Positions 1 to 5,172 of a stretch of DNA of 5,172 nucleotides are shown one piece after another. The stretch comes from Candidatus Atribacteria bacterium. GTDB taxonomy: Bacteria; Atribacterota; Atribacteria; Atribacterales; Atribacteraceae. The stretch's first letter is position 1. Each line of letters begins with the position of its first letter. The stretch lies in contig JAPLGF010000005.1 in NCBI GenBank assembly GCA_026390275.1, positions 1 to 5,172 of the forward strand. Reading direction: 5' to 3'. Position numbers and translations under genes: made by a program. Under the pieces are notes generated by a model that saw only the letters and a program-made list of their open reading frames with translations, was not told the origin of the DNA and ran no database searches.

Positions 1-2
1 TC

Positions 3-119
3 GTTTTTTATAGGGTATTCCCTTTTTTGTTCGTTGTCAACGGATTGGTAACCCTTCTGGTTTTAATGATCTGTCTGTCTTTAATATCGTCACCTTTCTC
101 TTTCTTTTTATATCCTTGA
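3..119 (+). CDS. Possible C-terminal tail of a membrane protein, 5' end outside window
   Basis: Reading from base 3 there is an open frame of 38 codons that enters from the left edge and stops at TGA 117-119. The predicted tail is very hydrophobic: a stretch of about 25 residues (FLFVVNGLVTLLVLMICLSL and onward) could form one transmembrane helix, followed by a Ser/Phe/Pro-rich end. This would fit the last helix of an integral membrane protein encoded on the same strand as the next gene. The caution is composition: the first 120 bases are T-rich, and T-rich DNA read in this frame gives Phe/Leu/Val codons by default, so a hydrophobic reading is partly expected. No family is recognisable from so short a piece. 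The stop overlaps the -35 element of the promoter for the next gene, a common arrangement between adjacent transcription units. Confidence 0.35.
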   Translation, partial: VFYRVFPFLFVVNGLVTLLVLMICLSLISSPFSFFLYP

Positions 120-143
120 TCATTTTTGTATCTTTGTTAAAAT
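116..143 (+). promoter_or_regulatory. Sigma70-like promoter for the small membrane-anchored protein gene
   Basis: A TTGATC -35 element (116-121) and a TAAAAT -10 element (138-143) are separated by 16 bp. They match the consensus at 4 and 5 of 6 positions. Transcription would begin near base 150, giving a leader of about 140 nt before the start at 293. The region is AT-rich, so a chance match is possible, but both hexamers and the spacing agree. Confidence 0.5.
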
Positions 144-292
144 GATTTTCTCAGTGGCGGGAAGAGGGTATGGTTAAAAGACAATCTTTTGGGTTCGTTT
201 TAAGAGGAAAAGAGCACGTGATAGAATAGAAGTGAATAGAAAAATCAATATTCTGGGTGAGGAGTTCGTGAACGGGAAGAGATGACACTGAG
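144..292 (+). other. Purine-rich untranslated leader upstream of the anchored protein gene
   Basis: From about 155 to 292 the + strand is purine-rich, with several Shine-Dalgarno-like runs (for example 161-168, 261-264 and 274-281), unlike the T-rich DNA just before it. I see no strong hairpin or recognisable riboswitch. The only short frame with a plausible ribosome site is a 19-codon one at 170-229, which I do not call as a gene. The run GGGAAGAG (274-281), about 11 nt ahead of the ATG at 293, is the likeliest ribosome binding site for the downstream gene. Confidence 0.35.
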
Positions 293-907
293 ATGGGGAA
301 GTGGGGAATGAAAGGGAGAATAATCGAAATCATTCTCGTGATTTTATTTTTGTTACCGATTTCCGTTGGGGTACTCTCCTTTTTTGGATTGGTCAATATC
401 GAAATGTTTTTAATTGATATCGGATTCAAAAGAAGTGAAACATTCCGAGTTTTCAAGATATCTCCCTATATTTGCGAGACCGGGGGAATCGTGGTGGTGG
501 GAAAGACGGATTTGCCAGATCATTCCCGGGTGTTGGTGAGTTGTATATCAGTGAGTGGGGATATTCACCCGAGAGACGGGGGGTGGGTAACGCTGGCCGA
601 TACCTCCCGGGGGAAATTTCAAGCATTCTTTTTTCCCAGGGGAAGAGACGGAATCATAAATGGACGTTACACGATTACTGCGGTATTTGATCCGAATAAC
701 CAGGGAGAAACGGTGAAGGCCAGGGTAGGGGGAAAAAGAGGAGAAAACCTGGATCCGGTGAAGGTCAATCCTTTTTATTTAGGGAGAAAGATTTTCGAGG
801 ACCGAGAGGTGATCAATTATCATCTGTACAGTATGAGGTATTCCAGCGAAAGGAGTTCGTTACATTTCTGGGGGGATTATCCGCTCCTCGGTTCATTCTT
901 TCGATAG
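293..907 (+). CDS. Membrane-anchored protein with predicted Ig-like beta-sandwich ectodomain, function unknown
   Basis: I do not recognise a named family. The 204-residue product begins with a few basic residues followed by a hydrophobic segment (about residues 10-33). That segment is best read as an uncleaved signal anchor, since no clear signal-peptidase site follows it. Residues about 54-145 read as alternating beta strands with two telling motifs: GKTDLPDHS (70-78) and NGRYTITAVFDPNNQ (123-137). Motifs of the type G-x-T-D-L-P-D and G-x-Y-x-x-x-x-x-F are common in Ig-like or beta-sandwich domains of exported bacterial proteins, so the domain probably sits outside the membrane. Two cysteines (61, 84) flank a strand pair. 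The C-terminus (from about 155) is rich in Arg, Tyr and Phe and looks like no known domain. ATG 293 is used here. The in-frame ATG at 308 is a real alternative and would start directly at the signal anchor. The gene is convergent with the adenine deaminase gene, 48 nt away, and has its own upstream promoter candidate. Confidence 0.72.
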   Translation: MGKWGMKGRIIEIILVILFLLPISVGVLSFFGLVNIEMFLIDIGFKRSETFRVFKISPYICETGGIVVVGKTDLPDHSRVLVSCISVSGDIHPRDGGWVTLADTSRGKFQAFFFPRGRDGIINGRYTITAVFDPNNQGETVKARVGGKRGENLDPVKVNPFYLGRKIFEDREVINYHLYSMRYSSERSSLHFWGDYPLLGSFFR

Positions 908-955
908 TGGTTTCGTTCTTCCCCGGTGCAGGAACGGTTATGATGGTCTTTTCCT

Positions 956-2674
956 TCAGGGAGCGAAAAGAGAAACGAAATCGAAAATATTGACATCGAA
1001 GAGGCCACGGTCGGTGATTTTGAGCTCGGGGATCACGGGGAGGGCAAGGAAGGAGAGTTGCATGAAGGGGTCCTCCAGGGAGCTTCCCATTTCCCGGGTG
1101 ATACGGAGGAGAGATTCCATGCCGGCGGATACTTCGCGGTATGGTTTGGGACTCATCAGGCCGGCGATGGGGAGAGGAAGGCTCCCGACCACCTGTCCCG
1201 TGACCGCACAGGCCAATCCTCCCCGCATTTTGATAACTTCTTCCACTGCCGCCATGATATCTTCGTCATCTGTGCCGGTAGCAATGATGTTGTGGGAATC
1301 ATGAGCGACAGAAGAAGCCAGAGCACCTTTTTTGAGTCTAAACCCATGGACGAAACCAATTCCCCGATCTCCGGAGGCCATGTGTCGCTCAATCACCACG
1401 ATTTTCAAGATATCCCGTTTCACGTCAGATACCAGTTTTCCATCTTCAATTTTCCCTTCAGTAAGGAGTTGTCTGGTGACGATTTGATTCGGAATGATGT
1501 CGATGACCCGAATATGAGGGGTACCTTCCGCACTGATTTCAATGTCCGGAAGAGCCAGCCATTTGACGTTCATGGTGCTCCGGACGGAGATATCGGAATC
1601 GAGTTCCCAGGACGTCGTGAGTTCTCCATTTTTGTAAATCGACTGACCGTTTTTTAATACCTGCGAGATATCCATATTTTTAAAATCGTCAAAGACGATG
1701 AGATCCGCATGGTACCCAGGAGCGATGGCTCCCACATTCGGAATTTCGTAATGGAGGGCAGGATTGAGAGTCGCCATCCGCATAGCCAATACGGGATCGA
1801 TTCCAGACTTGATCGCTCGCTTTACCATCGAATTGATATGACCTTCGTTTAAAAGGTCGTAGAGGTGACGGTCATCGGTACAAAAAAGGAAACGATGGAT
1901 GTTTTTTGGATCTGTTAAGGGGAGAAGAGTATCTAGGTTTTTGGCTGCTGTTCCTTCCCGAATTATGATCGCCATTCCCAGCCGGAGTTTTTCCAGCGCT
2001 TCCTCCCGGGTGGTGCATTCGTGATCCGAATCAATACCGGAAGCGATGTAGGCCGAGAGATCTTTTCCGGTCAGTCCCGGGGCATGACCGTCAATTTTTT
2101 TCTTTTTTTCCAGGGTGAGAAGAATTTTGAGCATCACTTCGATATCGCGGTGGATCACACCGGGATAATCCATCATCTCGGCGAGGCCCAGTACCCAGGG
2201 ATGGTTGATGAACAGGGTCAGGTCGCGGGCGGAGATCGTCGCCCCGGAGGTTTCCTTCCGGGTAGCGGGAACACAGGATGAGAGCATGATGTAGACTCCC
2301 AGCGGGGAACAGGCGGCGGAGTTGATCATGTACCGGATACCTTCCAGACCCAGGACGTTAGCGATTTCATGGGGGTCGATGATGACCGATGTGGTTCCCA
2401 ACGGCATGACGGTTTTGGCATATTCCGGAATGGTGATCATGGAACTCTCGATATGAACATGGGCATCGAAGAATCCGGGTGCGACCAGTTGGCCATGCAG
2501 ATCTATGGTATTTTCCGCGTCATAGTCGCCAATGCCCACAATCAGGTCCTGATGAATGGCGATATTTCCCCGGTAAATATTTCCACTGAATACATCCACG
2601 ATCCGGGCATTTTTCAAAAGCAGATCGACTTTTTTTTCTCCATGGGCAACCGCAATTCGCTCCTCTAAATCCAT
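956..2674 (-). CDS. ade: Adenine deaminase
   Basis: Adenine deaminase (EC 3.5.4.2) hydrolyses adenine to hypoxanthine and ammonia in the cytoplasm, feeding purine salvage or catabolism. The product is 572 residues, close to the usual length of about 580. It shows an amidohydrolase fold: an N-terminal beta-sandwich piece, a TIM-barrel domain, and the C-terminal domain typical of Ade. Numbered from the upstream ATG at 2683, likely metal ligands are H75 and H77 (DAHVH), E169 (GLAEMM), H200 (DGHAPG), H221 (SDHE) and D270 or D271 (FCTDD). The family-specific PHEIANVLG (104-112) and the C-terminal HDSHNIIATG (461-470) and GGLACAVTGQVVGSLPLPIAG (488-508) are intact. Start choice: GGAGGAG (2690-2684) directly abuts the ATG at 2683, leaving no spacer, but lies 9 nt before the ATG at 2674, so 2674 is preferred and the longer form adds only MYH. 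The gene stands alone: its neighbours are convergent on one side and divergent on the other. No frameshift or missing catalytic residue is seen. Confidence 0.96.
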   Translation of the reverse strand: MDLEERIAVAHGEKKVDLLLKNARIVDVFSGNIYRGNIAIHQDLIVGIGDYDAENTIDLHGQLVAPGFFDAHVHIESSMITIPEYAKTVMPLGTTSVIIDPHEIANVLGLEGIRYMINSAACSPLGVYIMLSSCVPATRKETSGATISARDLTLFINHPWVLGLAEMMDYPGVIHRDIEVMLKILLTLEKKKKIDGHAPGLTGKDLSAYIASGIDSDHECTTREEALEKLRLGMAIIIREGTAAKNLDTLLPLTDPKNIHRFLFCTDDRHLYDLLNEGHINSMVKRAIKSGIDPVLAMRMATLNPALHYEIPNVGAIAPGYHADLIVFDDFKNMDISQVLKNGQSIYKNGELTTSWELDSDISVRSTMNVKWLALPDIEISAEGTPHIRVIDIIPNQIVTRQLLTEGKIEDGKLVSDVKRDILKIVVIERHMASGDRGIGFVHGFRLKKGALASSVAHDSHNIIATGTDDEDIMAAVEEVIKMRGGLACAVTGQVVGSLPLPIAGLMSPKPYREVSAGMESLLRITREMGSSLEDPFMQLSFLALPVIPELKITDRGLFDVNIFDFVSLFAP

Positions 2675-2683
2675 GTGATACAT

Positions 2684-2690
2684 CTCCTCC
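2684..2690 (-). promoter_or_regulatory. Strong Shine-Dalgarno site that decides the ade start
   Basis: On the - strand the sequence GGAGGAG is followed at once by ATG (2683) and, 9 nt further on, by a second in-frame ATG (2674). A zero-length spacer is not workable for initiation, while 9 nt is near the normal distance. The site therefore argues for initiation at 2674. Confidence 0.7.
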
Positions 2691-2741
2691 GATCACCTCA
2701 TCAAGTTATACTATATTACTCAGAAAAAAGACGTCCTTTCG

Positions 2742-2824
2742 CCCCCGGATGGTGCCAGAGTTTGTCCTGGCATGGGGGTCAGGTGCGAGATTGCCGAGTG
2801 AGAAATCACTATCGCTTTTCTTTT
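2742..2824. ncRNA. Candidate structured RNA element: two hairpins and a U-rich tract, no family recognised
   Basis: Hairpin A pairs CCCCC (2742-2746) with GGGGG (2774-2778), and GTGCCAG (2752-2758) with CTGGCAT (2767-2773, ending in a G-U pair). It has a 5-nt one-sided bulge (2747-2751) and an 8-nt loop. Hairpin B pairs AGTGA (2797-2801) with TCACT (2806-2810) around GAAA. This is closed further out by GCGA (2785-2788) with TCGC (2812-2815) across an asymmetric internal loop. Two details favour the + strand as the RNA: the apical loop is then a GNRA tetraloop, and hairpin B runs straight into TTTTCTTTT (2816-2824) like an intrinsic terminator. Against this, the best promoter nearby faces the other way and would place the complement in the ade leader as a possible regulatory leader. 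A + strand -10 (TATACT, 2707-2712) exists but has no -35. The element resembles no purine, guanidine, PRPP, SAM or c-di-GMP riboswitch I can recall. Confidence 0.35.
2785..2824 (+). terminator. Possible intrinsic terminator, + strand
   Basis: The hairpin AGTGA-GAAA-TCACT, with the outer pairing GCGA/TCGC, is followed immediately by TTTTCTTTT. That has the form of a rho-independent terminator, though the stem is short and interrupted by an 8-nt by 1-nt internal loop. It would end only a short + strand transcript from the intergenic region, as no coding gene lies directly upstream on that strand. Confidence 0.3.
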
Positions 2825-2834
2825 CCCTCCTTTT

Positions 2835-2863
2835 ATTGTATCGAATACTTTTGCTTTCATCAA
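2835..2863 (-). promoter_or_regulatory. Sigma70-like promoter facing ade
   Basis: On the - strand, TTGATG (2863-2858) and TACAAT (2840-2835) are separated by exactly 17 bp. They match the consensus at 4 and 5 of 6 positions. Transcription would start near 2828 and give ade a leader of about 150 nt. That leader contains the complement of the two-hairpin element at 2742-2815. Closer to the gene, TATAAC or TATAGT between 2705 and 2716 could also serve as a -10, but neither has a recognisable -35. Confidence 0.5.
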
Positions 2864-2864
2864 A

Positions 2865-2891
2865 TCTGCCTGTGCGTCGCACGCAGACAGG
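2865..2891. repeat. GC-rich interrupted palindrome, REP-like dispersed repeat candidate
   Basis: In otherwise AT-rich DNA there is a 27-nt palindrome with a GTGCGTCGCAC core (2872-2882). It can fold two ways. CCTGT and GCGT (2869-2877) can pair with ACGC and ACAGG (2881-2891), with AG bulged on the 3' side. Alternatively TCTGC and GTGC (2865-2869, 2872-2875) can pair with GCAC and GCAGA (2879-2887), with CT bulged on the 5' side. Each gives 9 bp around a 3-nt loop. Short GC-rich palindromes of this kind in gaps are typical of dispersed repeats in many bacteria. Only one copy lies in this window, so repetition is an inference. No T-run follows directly (TTTTTTT starts at 2901), so it is not a convincing terminator. 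Confidence 0.4.
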
Positions 2892-2924
2892 TGAAAATTC
2901 TTTTTTTAAAGGTGCATGGCTGTC

Positions 2925-2953
2925 TTTTCATTTCGATTTTTACACTTATTATT
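2925..2953 (+). promoter_or_regulatory. Weak promoter candidate for the transferase-reductase operon
   Basis: TTTTCA (2925-2930) and TATTAT (2948-2953) are 17 bp apart and match the consensus at 4 and 5 of 6 positions. The stretch is strongly AT-rich, so chance matches are likely. It is offered because it would start transcription near 2960, just ahead of the hairpin and T-run at 2964-3007. Confidence 0.22.
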
Positions 2954-2963
2954 CTTACACCGT

Positions 2964-3007
2964 AGGTTGTTATCTTCAGATCAGAGCTGATTTTAACCTT
3001 CTTTTTT
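2964..3007 (+). terminator. AT-rich hairpin with T-run, possible attenuator in the operon leader
   Basis: AGGTT (2964-2968) can pair with AACCT (2995-2999). Inside it, AGATCA (2978-2983) pairs with TGATTT (2988-2993, including one G-U pair) around a GAGC loop. A T-run follows at 3002-3007. This has the layout of an intrinsic terminator 80 nt ahead of the transferase start, but the stems are AT-rich and broken by a 9-nt unpaired segment, so it would be weak. Confidence 0.27.
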
Positions 3008-3086
3008 GGTATGGTCTACAGATGTTTTCTGATATGTTACTATGGAAGGAACAATCCTGTCAGTTCCTGATATTTCCAGGTGATGG

Positions 3087-4337
3087 ATGAAAGACAAAAA
3101 GAAGCACTCCTTCCCCCGAGTACTCATGGTGGGATATAACGGGGCGAATAACACCGGGGCAGAGGCTCTCCTTCTGTCTGACATAGAAGATGTGCGGTGC
3201 ATCCTGGGTCCAGAAACAAAGATTACCGTTCCGACGTTAAATGAGAAAAATCTTAGTCGGTATCTCAAGGAGAATCAGCATATCCGGATTGTCCCTATTT
3301 CCTCGGTCTATTTTGCTGCTTTGCGAAGACTCGTCCGGGAGCATGACTTGATCCTCCTGGTAGAGGGGAGTACCTATATGGATACCTGGAGTTCAGCACT
3401 CCTCTGGGCTTTTTTATGGACCACCCGCTGTGCACACGCTTTGGGAAAACCCTGTTTGGCCTATGCAGTGGATGCCGGTGAACTCTCTTCGTCCAATCAA
3501 CGACGAGTGGAGCGAATCGCCAGCACCACTGATTTGATAATCACCCGTTCCCAGGCAGCAATGAACCGGCTCCGGTCTTATGGAGTCACTGCTCCCATCC
3601 AGGTTACGGCTGATAACGCTTTGACCTTCCAGGTTAATTCCGGAGATGAGGGGTTTCTTCTAAAAATTTGGCCGGAAGCATCGCAGGGAATCGTCGGGTT
3701 TGCCGTGGTCGATTTCTACCTCTGGCCGGTCGTGATCCGTCCGTGGGGCTATCGTCACAACTGTTATCGCTGGCCGTACTATTACTCCCGCGATCGGGAA
3801 CGCCGTCAATCATCAGAAAAATTAGCCAGATGCTATGCTTCCTTGGCGGATGGGGTGATTGAAAAACATGGGAAGTCTGTCGCCTTGATTGCCATGGAGC
3901 AACTGGATGAACCGCTCGCCCAAAAAATTCAGGGTTACATGGTTCACCAACAACAGGCCCGAATTTTCTCGTCACGGGAATACCATGCCTCTCAAATGAC
4001 CATTCTCTTGCGGAGCTTAGACCTCCTGGTAACCTCCCGTTACCATGCCAGTATTCTTTCACTGGCAGCCCAGGTTCCCCAGATAGCCGTGGGACACGAT
4101 CTCCGTCTCCGGAGTTTCTATCAGGAATTGGGCCTGAAAAATGACTTTTTCATCGATCATTGTTCCTCTAACCGAGAGGAACTCCTCGTCTCCCGATTAG
4201 AAAAACTCCTTGCTGTCCCGGAGGAAGTCAGGGAGATTTTGCACCGGGGGTACCAGGAGCATCTGGCAGCCGCACAGCGAAACCGTCTTTTGCTCCGGGA
4301 ATTCATTCATGGTTGGGGATGGAAGGTTCAGACATGA
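3087..4337 (+). CDS. Polysaccharide pyruvyl transferase (CsaB) family protein
   Basis: Members of this family move a pyruvyl group from phosphoenolpyruvate to a sugar of a surface polysaccharide or glycolipid, forming a ketal. CsaB itself pyruvylates the secondary cell wall polymer that binds S-layer proteins. The product is 416 residues with no signal peptide, so it is probably cytosolic. Family landmarks are present: an N-terminal strand and loop VLMVGYNGANNTGAEALL (12-29), matching the G-Y-x-G-x-x-N-x-G-x-E-A signature; a central LVEGSTYMD (91-99) in place of the usual GGGS/GGGL segment; ITRSQAAMNRLRSYGV (152-167); and near the C-terminus TSRYHASILSLAAQVPQIAV (316-335), the R-x-H motif thought to bind PEP. 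The segment 208-233 is unusually rich in Trp and Tyr and may shape the acceptor site. ATG 3087 is preceded by AGGTG (3078-3082) with a short spacer and is needed for the first strand. It is the first gene of an operon and overlaps the next by 4 nt. The sugar acceptor is unknown, so csaB is not assigned as a symbol. Confidence 0.85.
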   Translation: MKDKKKHSFPRVLMVGYNGANNTGAEALLLSDIEDVRCILGPETKITVPTLNEKNLSRYLKENQHIRIVPISSVYFAALRRLVREHDLILLVEGSTYMDTWSSALLWAFLWTTRCAHALGKPCLAYAVDAGELSSSNQRRVERIASTTDLIITRSQAAMNRLRSYGVTAPIQVTADNALTFQVNSGDEGFLLKIWPEASQGIVGFAVVDFYLWPVVIRPWGYRHNCYRWPYYYSRDRERRQSSEKLARCYASLADGVIEKHGKSVALIAMEQLDEPLAQKIQGYMVHQQQARIFSSREYHASQMTILLRSLDLLVTSRYHASILSLAAQVPQIAVGHDLRLRSFYQELGLKNDFFIDHCSSNREELLVSRLEKLLAVPEEVREILHRGYQEHLAAAQRNRLLLREFIHGWGWKVQT

Positions 4338-5172
4338 ATGAGACGGTGCTGGTAACCGGGGCTAACGGGTTCTTAGGAACTCAGGTGATCCGTTGCCTTT
4401 TGAAAGAGACCGGGTTCCAAATTATCGCTCTGGTACGAGGAAACAATCCTCCTGATGCCCGCCGGCGCCTCAATCGAGCCTGGTGGGACTGGCCCGAGCT
4501 CAGGAAAGCCCTGGGGAAGAAGGTGGAAATTCTCACCGGGGATATGGTCCTTCCCCAACTTGGTCTTTCTGATGATACTTATCAGCGTCTGGTGCAGGAA
4601 CTCACCCACATCATTCATACCGCGGCGGATCTTCGCCTGGCTGGACCCATCGAGGAACTCCGGGCGGTGAATGTCTGGGGGACGACACAACTGGTGGAAC
4701 TGGCCCGGGCTGCTCACCGGGATCATGGAGTCGTCCGTTTCACCCAGGTATCCACCGCCTATGTAGCGGGAAAACGAACGGGAACAATTTCTGAGGATTC
4801 ACTTACTGATCGCTTCGGTTTTCATAATGGGTATGAGCAGACGAAATACCAGGGAGAGAGGGTGGTCCAGGCGATAAAAAACGAGTTGCCGGTGACGATG
4901 GTTCGCCCCGGGATGATTGTGGGTGATTCCCGGAATGGACAGATCAAGAATTTCAATACCCTTTATTACCTTTTACGCCTCCATCTCAACGGGAAACTTA
5001 AAATCTTGCCTGCTTCGCCACAGCAGCGGGTGAATCTTATTCCGGTGGATGTGGTGGCGGAAGCGATTATCCGGCTCACCCTTGATCCCCGGGCAACAGG
5101 AGGCACTTACCATGTCACTCTCCCGGTGGAATCTCAACCCACCGTCAGGGAACTGGTGACCTTCGTTCGGTC
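4334..5172 (+). CDS. Extended SDR / thioester-reductase-like NAD(P)-dependent oxidoreductase, 3' end outside window
   Basis: The first 279 codons of a Rossmann-fold enzyme are present. The glycine motif TGANGFLG (8-15) lies at the extreme N-terminus, with ALVRG (32-36) ending the second strand. Arg35 there is typical of NADP-preferring members. Then come GDM (69-71, cofactor adenine contact), HIIHTAAD (92-99), NVWGT (113-117), VSTAYV (139-144) with the active-site Ser/Thr, the catalytic pair Tyr167 and Lys171 (YEQTK), and VRPGMIVGDS (190-199). HTAA, NVxGT and RPGxIxGDS are the pattern of the NAD-binding_4 (male sterility / thioester reductase) branch, which reduces acyl thioesters to aldehydes or alcohols. 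UDP-sugar epimerases are related but less similar. Start: ATG 4334 lies inside the ATGA overlap with the transferase stop, with GGAAGG (4321-4326) 7 nt upstream, so translation is probably coupled. The substrate could be an acyl-CoA, an acyl-ACP or a sugar nucleotide; this cannot be settled. A C-terminal partner domain may lie beyond the edge. Confidence 0.85.
   Translation, partial: MNETVLVTGANGFLGTQVIRCLLKETGFQIIALVRGNNPPDARRRLNRAWWDWPELRKALGKKVEILTGDMVLPQLGLSDDTYQRLVQELTHIIHTAADLRLAGPIEELRAVNVWGTTQLVELARAAHRDHGVVRFTQVSTAYVAGKRTGTISEDSLTDRFGFHNGYEQTKYQGERVVQAIKNELPVTMVRPGMIVGDSRNGQIKNFNTLYYLLRLHLNGKLKILPASPQQRVNLIPVDVVAEAIIRLTLDPRATGGTYHVTLPVESQPTVRELVTFVR

Noticed and set aside
170..229. 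19-codon + strand frame (ATG 170) in the leader of the first gene
   Set aside because: It has a purine-rich run just ahead, but with almost no spacer. Nothing in the peptide suggests function, and the whole leader is purine-rich.
908..955. Bidirectional terminator between the convergent genes
   Set aside because: Only a 5-bp CGTTC/GAACG pairing (about 915-937) with a large loop and no adjacent T-run on either strand.
1058..1657. 199-codon open frame on the + strand inside ade
   Set aside because: It lies wholly antisense to a well-conserved enzyme gene. The product has no recognisable motif, and the length follows from the composition of the opposite coding strand.
2720..2809. 29-codon - strand frame starting with GTG in the ade leader, a possible leader peptide
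   Set aside because: The only ribosome-site-like run (GGAGGG) is too far upstream for good spacing, and the frame coincides with the hairpins. It has no run of regulatory codons.
2742..2815. Hammerhead ribozyme or known riboswitch on the - strand (CTGA, stem, CGAAA)
   Set aside because: CTGA and CGAAA flank the stem, but the obligatory bases after CTGA and the closing helices are missing. No purine, guanidine, SAM or c-di-GMP aptamer signature was found either.
2749..3090. 113-codon + strand frame filling the intergenic gap, and an overlapping 96-codon frame at 2675-2965
   Set aside because: The frames cross the hairpin element and the palindrome, give Phe/Leu/Ser-rich text expected from T-rich DNA, lack convincing ribosome sites, and one overlaps the ade start region.
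3634..4062. 142-codon - strand frame inside the pyruvyl transferase gene
   Set aside because: It is antisense to a gene with clear family motifs, is Pro/Arg/Ser-rich without a recognisable domain, and is best explained as a shadow frame.

Overview
The window looks like chromosomal DNA of an anaerobic or thermophile-type bacterium of middling GC. Purine-rich Shine-Dalgarno sites, sigma70-like promoter hexamers and bacterial gene families support bacteria over archaea. The phylum cannot be fixed from the sequence alone. A deep-branching or Firmicutes-like lineage, or Atribacterota, would fit, but this is only an impression.

Layout. Positions 1-119 may hold the hydrophobic C-terminal tail of a gene running in from the left. 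A good promoter at 116-143 follows, then a leader of about 150 nt. Next comes a + strand gene (293-907) for a small membrane-anchored protein with a predicted beta-sandwich ectodomain of unknown function. It converges, across 48 nt, on a complete adenine deaminase gene on the - strand (956-2674). A gap of about 410 bp (2675-3086) separates ade from a divergent + strand operon. This gap is the least ordinary part of the window. It holds a two-hairpin element ending in a U-rich tract, a well-spaced promoter facing ade, a GC-rich interrupted palindrome of dispersed-repeat character, and an AT-rich hairpin plus T-run ahead of the operon. The operon starts with a polysaccharide pyruvyl transferase (CsaB) family protein (3087-4337). 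It continues, with a 4-nt ATGA overlap, into an extended SDR / thioester-reductase-like NAD(P)-dependent enzyme (from 4334) that is cut by the right edge.

How the genes work together. Ade is a stand-alone purine salvage or catabolism enzyme (adenine to hypoxanthine). The transferase and reductase are translationally coupled and probably serve one pathway, most likely modification of a surface glycan or a lipid-linked intermediate, though the substrates are not readable here. The small anchored protein has no evident link to either. No tRNA, rRNA, CRISPR array, transposase or phage gene was seen. The best candidate for something undescribed is the structured intergenic element at about 2742-2824; it matches no riboswitch or sRNA family I recognise.
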